Assembly: GCF_001905655.1 (NCBI RefSeq)
Contig: NZ_JMHT01000003.1
Coordinates: 85,468 to 149,467 of the forward strand
Origin: Mycobacterium sp. ST-F2
GTDB lineage: Bacteria; Actinomycetota; Actinomycetes; Mycobacteriales; Mycobacteriaceae
Length of the DNA: 64,000 bases
Reading direction: 5' to 3'
In this document: piece after piece, positions 63,814 to 64,000 of the stretch
Numbering within the stretch: position 1 is the stretch's first letter
Layout of the letters: each line of letters opens with the position of its first letter
Position numbers and translations under genes: made by a program
Notes under the pieces: generated by a model
What the model was told of the DNA's origin: nothing
Seen by the model: the letters and a program-made list of their open reading frames with translations, nothing else
Database searches by the model: none

Positions 63814-63950
63814 ATGACCGCCGTAGCCATCGCACCGGTAGACCTGGCTCCATTCGCTGAGATCGCAGAAGCCAAGGCACAGGCCATGATTGCCGATGCG
63901 CTGGCCATGGCTGCAGTAGTGGCACCCTGCATCGCTGAATCAGAGTTCAG
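63814..63950 (+). pseudogene. Start of a phage head-connector-like gene, interrupted by an insertion sequence
   Basis: ATG at 63814, 14 bases after the capsid gene, opens a frame beginning MTAVAIAPVDLAPFAEIAEA and continuing AKAQAMIADALAMAAVVAPC. This start resembles phage head-to-tail connector proteins that follow capsid genes. After about 46 codons the text becomes the repeated sequence that starts near 63951, so the gene appears disrupted there. The rest would lie beyond the window. Confidence 0.5.
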
Positions 63951-64000
63951 TGTCGTCGGTCACGTAATTCCCCAGGGGTTGCTGTCACGTAATTCCCCAG
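63951..64000. mobile_element. Probable left end of an IS21-family insertion sequence
   Basis: The 17-base GTCACGTAATTCCCCAG occurs at 63959-63975 and 63984-64000, a 25-base period, and the block begins with TG at 63951. IS21-family ends start with TG and carry several direct repeats used as transposase sites. The element would cut the connector-like gene. No istA/istB is visible because the window stops. Confidence 0.45.

Larger units (their letters stand above)
57985..64000 (+). mobile_element. Integrated phage-like element (left part, continues beyond window)
   Basis: From just after ribE to the window end the gene set is phage-like: tyrosine integrase, small overlapping genes, RepA-like ATPase, octamer array, scaffold-like gene, HK97-type capsid gene and the start of a probable head gene. 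In M. tuberculosis riboflavin genes continue after ribC (ribA2, ribH), so this is an insertion at that position. No terminase or portal gene is seen between integrase and capsid, unlike a full prophage. The compact content resembles phiRv1/phiRv2-type elements or phage satellites. The left boundary near 57.96-58.0 kb is an estimate. Confidence 0.75.

Overview
The window is a high-GC actinobacterial chromosome segment with mycobacterial gene order. The blocks aroB, membrane gene, pepQ, efp, nusB; pyrR-pyrB-pyrC-(Rv1382-like)-carA-carB-pyrF; mihF-gmk-rpoZ-coaBC-metK; nlhH-lipI-(Rv1401-like)-priA; and fmt-rsmB-rpe-ribD, P55-lprG, ribE match Mycobacterium tuberculosis neighbourhoods. The nusB block lies close to pyrR, and PE/PPE genes are missing between pyrF and mihF. 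This points to a non-tuberculous, probably rapidly growing mycobacterium (Mycolicibacterium-like). The assignment rests on recalled gene order and protein similarity; no database search was run.

Layout. 1-5.0 kb: end of the shikimate cluster, pepQ, efp, nusB. 5.1-14.2 kb: a molybdopterin oxidoreductase, then a tightly overlapping six-gene operon: GntR regulator, AprB-like ferredoxin, ABC binding lipoprotein, permease, ATPase, and an AprA-like flavoprotein with a HEAT-repeat tail. 14.2-26 kb: accessory metabolism (amidase, sugar-lactone oxidase with a PLP enzyme, AraC regulator, Tat-exported sulfatase, serine hydrolase, a large YVTN/Ig-like secreted protein, MFS carrier). 26-34.6 kb: the pyrimidine operon behind a PyrR-type RNA leader. 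34.6-41.2 kb: DUF2330 protein, two tandem secreted paralogues, and the mihF-to-metK housekeeping block. 41.2-44.0 kb: an lpqS-cysK2-MFS unit resembling the copper-responsive Rv0847-Rv0849 locus. 44.1-57.98 kb: monooxygenase, lipases, priA, fmt, rsmB, rpe, ribD, P55-lprG, ribE.

57.98 kb to the end: an integrated phage-like element directly behind ribE. It carries a tyrosine integrase, a string of small overlapping genes, a RepA/DnaB-like ATPase, an array of twelve GCTCCCTT octamers in both orientations (possible origin or operator), a scaffold-like gene and an HK97-type capsid gene. The next phage gene appears to be cut by the left end of an insertion sequence with IS21-like repeats, which runs off the window.

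The two most unusual parts are the ABC/ferredoxin/flavoprotein-HEAT operon at 7.6-14.2 kb, including a binding protein with a NosL-like C-terminal segment, and the compact phage-like element with its octamer array. Several cis-acting RNA structures are also visible: the pyrR leader, a Shine-Dalgarno-sequestering hairpin before the small secreted protein at 1.2-1.6 kb, and strong terminators at 1.66 and 54.95 kb.
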